Assembly: GCF_021155765.1 (NCBI RefSeq)
Contig: NC_060107.1
Span: forward strand, 6,930,501-6,994,500
From: Diprion similis
Lineage: Eukaryota; Arthropoda; Insecta; Hymenoptera; Diprionidae
Length of the DNA: 64,000 bases
Direction of reading: 5' to 3'
Notes under the pieces: model-generated
Seen by the model: the letters and a program-made list of their open reading frames with translations, nothing else
Databases searched by the model: none
What the model was told of the DNA's origin: nothing
Position numbers and translations under genes: made by a program
Shown: positions 61,682-64,000 of the stretch, piece after piece
Layout: every line of letters starts with the position of its first letter
How positions within the stretch are numbered: the stretch's first letter is position 1

Positions 61682-62688
61682 CTAGGATTTAAAAGAGTTG
61701 TAACGAAACGAACGCAAAAACGTGAAATGTCATATTTTTATTTCGATTTCCGCCTACTTTTATTTCGATAAGTCGAAACGAATAAATTCCTTTTTACAAT
61801 TGACAAATCCATATGTTATTATATAGAAATTAAATTTACTCTCATTACCACCGTCTAAAACCTTGGATCAACGCCGCCGTCTATTTTACAGAAAGAAGTC
61901 GGCTAAACGGCTCGACTTATTTTTTTAGGCACTGTGCGATCCTCTCGAGACGAGCCAATCGAACGAACGCGCGAACGAGATAATAAAAAGAAATTGCTGG
62001 ATACCCTGTTAATTGGTTAGGCCTTTTTTTTTTTCCTTGTATTTATACGAATGAATGTGTAAAAAAAAAAAAAAAAAGTGAATAAAAAAAAGGGAATCTT
62101 CGGAACGTACAGTTTTTCGGGGAAATTATAGGCTTAAGTAAAAATTTAAATTGACGGATCTTTTTTTTTTCTTTTTTTTTTTTTAAACCGATTTAATTGA
62201 CTTTTGTATGCGTAACTGTGCGTTTTGTCGAAGTATGAAGAGAAGAATAAAAAATTGAACAATAAATTCGAAATTTCATCGTAAAAATTTCGTCCGTTTT
62301 TGTACGGACAACGATGGTTTCTTTTTTTTTTTTCTTGTTTTCGCGGTGAGGAAGGAAACGGCGAGATAATTCAATCTTTTTTAAGTTGTTGGGACAAAAT
62401 TGTGATTTTTTTTTTTTGCCCACTGACGTTATGGTGGTTTTGTTTTTTGTTTTTTTTTTCTCTTCTTTTCTTTCGATTTAACGAAGAAACATTCGTTGCT
62501 ATGAATTTCTCAAAAAATTTCCAAATAACTCAACGTTCGCATATTTCGAAGCTTCGTTCAAAATTTTGTTGTTGTTGTTTTTTATGGACTATTTGACTCG
62601 ACTACATAGTCGGCAATTCTCATTGAAGGTGATTAGGGTTTACGTCAGGGAATTCTGTACTTGAGAATTCCATCTCCAAATTAAATAC

Positions 62689-62766
62689 CTGCTGCAGCGA
62701 TATCAAGTTCCGGAATACAGATCGACGTTGTAACCCAGAATTAGCTTGCGCAGATAAATGAGAATT
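62689..62766 (-). CDS. Probable upstream orcokinin (or separate precursor) exon
   Basis: A 26-codon exon with donor GCAG|GTATTT and acceptor CATCCCAAG preceded by a long C-rich pyrimidine tract (the plus-strand G tract 62777-62800). It reads SAQANSGLQRRSVFRNLISL in phase 0, matching the 61.6-kb exon. The RR could be a processing site. The start-codon exon further right was not found and may be outside the window. Confidence 0.4.
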
Positions 62767-62776
62767 CTTGGGATGC

Positions 62777-62800
62777 GGGGGGGGGAGGGGGGGGGGGGGG
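62777..62800. other. G-rich tract / minus-strand pyrimidine tract
   Basis: G9, then A, then G14 on the plus strand. On the minus strand it acts as the C-rich pyrimidine tract just before the candidate acceptor at 62767. Confidence 0.7.
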
Positions 62801-64000
62801 AGAAGAAAAATGATAGAAGTTCAAGAGCGAGAGCGCGATTAAAGAAAAAAAGGAACGAGCCTGTACTTTTGTGTCATCAGGTATGTCGTAAGACTGAGAA
62901 TTGAAAAATTGAATCGTTAATTTGTATACCTATGAATTTTTTTTTTTGTTTTTTTTTTCAAGTGCAATTCCTTCGCAATTTTTAGAAACGTGCGAGAAAA
63001 TGGAAAAGATATTTTTTGTTAGTTGAGCCTTGAGGGATGAAGTAGCGAGAAAAAAGAATATGAAAAAAAAGGAAGAAAATAAAATGACGAACATACGGAG
63101 AATAATAATAATAATAATATACAGACTTTGAGTACAGTCATTTTTCGGAGGGATATTTTTACCAATAATTTGCACAATTTGGTTTTAATTACTATATCCG
63201 ATGAAAAAAAAAAAAATTTCCTATTCATTTGTAGAGAAATTTGTAAAATTTTTTAAATACTTTTAGATTATTTGTTATTATCTTTTTATTATTGCAGGGT
63301 AGTTTGCCTGTACTCTTGAAATATTTGATCGATATTTTATAAAAAGTTATCGTACATCGCAGGCACAAAGTTTTATAATAATAATTACAGGTAATTGCAT
63401 CAAGTTCTCTCGATGTTACAGAACTTTTTACATAAGCCTGATGAAACTATGTTATAAAATTAATTTCTTTATCGGAGCTCTGCGGGAAATATAAAAAATG
63501 TCGTAAAAAATGTCTATAAAAATTCAGAGAAATATTCAAATTTTGTATAAATACGTTACGGAATAGAGACAGAAGTAATCTAACGTTGAAAAATAAATAA
63601 ATAAATAAATAGCGACGGTAAATTTTTATGAAATTAATGACGCGGTTCGTCTTTTGCTATTCATCTTGTTACTTATTAGCATAAAATTGTGAAATGCAAC
63701 GCAGTAATAAATATTCAATTTCTGGATCCACTCGCTTGTGTATCTTGGTCTAAAATCAATAACGATCATGAAGTGAATAGAATAAACTGTCATGCTCTTC
63801 TTCACGAGGCCGAGTCTCGTTAATTATTAATTTCCCTCGATCGTTTTACGGGAATATTTTACTCCGCGGTTTGAGAATAAAAAAAGTTTTATCGCTGGGA
63901 CGTTTTATAATTTGTCTTTTCATTATTCTCGGCGGCGTCTTTTGCTCGTGTATGGTTGTGGTAGTAAGTAAGGTGCAAAAATTTTATTGTATAATAATAT
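62801..64000. other. Right flank, no gene supported
   Basis: AT-rich sequence with an (AAAT)n stretch near 63590-63610 and short homopolymers. I looked for a minus-strand signal-peptide exon and found none. It is probably intron of the gene entering from the right. Confidence 0.5.

Overview
The window is from an insect nuclear genome. It is AT-rich, its genes have GT-AG introns, and the proteins read as clear animal orthologues. The orcokinin peptides ([14 protein letters not shown] type) and overall gene style fit a non-dipteran insect, most likely a hymenopteran such as a sawfly; the order is an inference. I see no bacterial genes, rRNA, convincing tRNA or CRISPR. All exon coordinates below were built by hand from reading frame plus splice signals.

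Left part (1-31 kb): a possible two-exon small gene (minus, 674-1016) is followed by 7 kb of gene-poor AT-rich DNA with a long foldback at 6.4-6.7 kb. Then come the SIN3/HDAC subunit SINHCAF/FAM60A (minus, 8.2-10.5 kb, leader to 13.35 kb), the endosomal GTPase Rab21 (plus, 14.95-16.83 kb), a Sec14-RhoGAP protein of the p50RhoGAP/RhoGAP68F type (minus, 20.3-23.4 kb), the L27-PDZ scaffold lin-7/veli (minus, 26.9-28.3 kb) and a TPR protein that resembles vertebrate IFIT proteins (minus, 29.2-30.9 kb). Three of these (Rab21, RhoGAP68F, lin-7) belong to families acting in endosomal traffic, Rho signalling and epithelial polarity; nothing shows that they are co-regulated.

Middle part (31-43 kb): a plus-strand transcription unit with non-coding leader exons and a chain of tiny coding exons (33.27-34.76 kb) opens about 2.4 kb from the IFIT-like gene's start codon, divergently, with a 57-bp hairpin between them. 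A secreted intronless chymotrypsin-like protease (minus, 36.1-37.0 kb) and a secreted C-type lectin (minus, 37.9-39.5 kb) follow, each with a TATA-like box. A five-exon plus-strand gene (41.27-42.90 kb) encodes an unrecognised protein with an N-terminal membrane segment, coiled coil and basic tail.

Right part (43-64 kb): this is dominated by one long minus-strand orcokinin neuropeptide gene. A shared exon at 55.4 kb joins either to two exons encoding orcokinin A peptides (49.7 and 46.9-47.1 kb) or to one exon encoding twelve orcokinin B copies (50.2-50.7 kb). Three further open exons at 60.4, 61.6 and 62.7 kb probably belong to its N-terminal region, and the start codon was not found, so the gene is probably cut by the right edge. 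The introns carry many homopolymers and microsatellites, including G22 and C26 runs and several G-quadruplex-type tracts.
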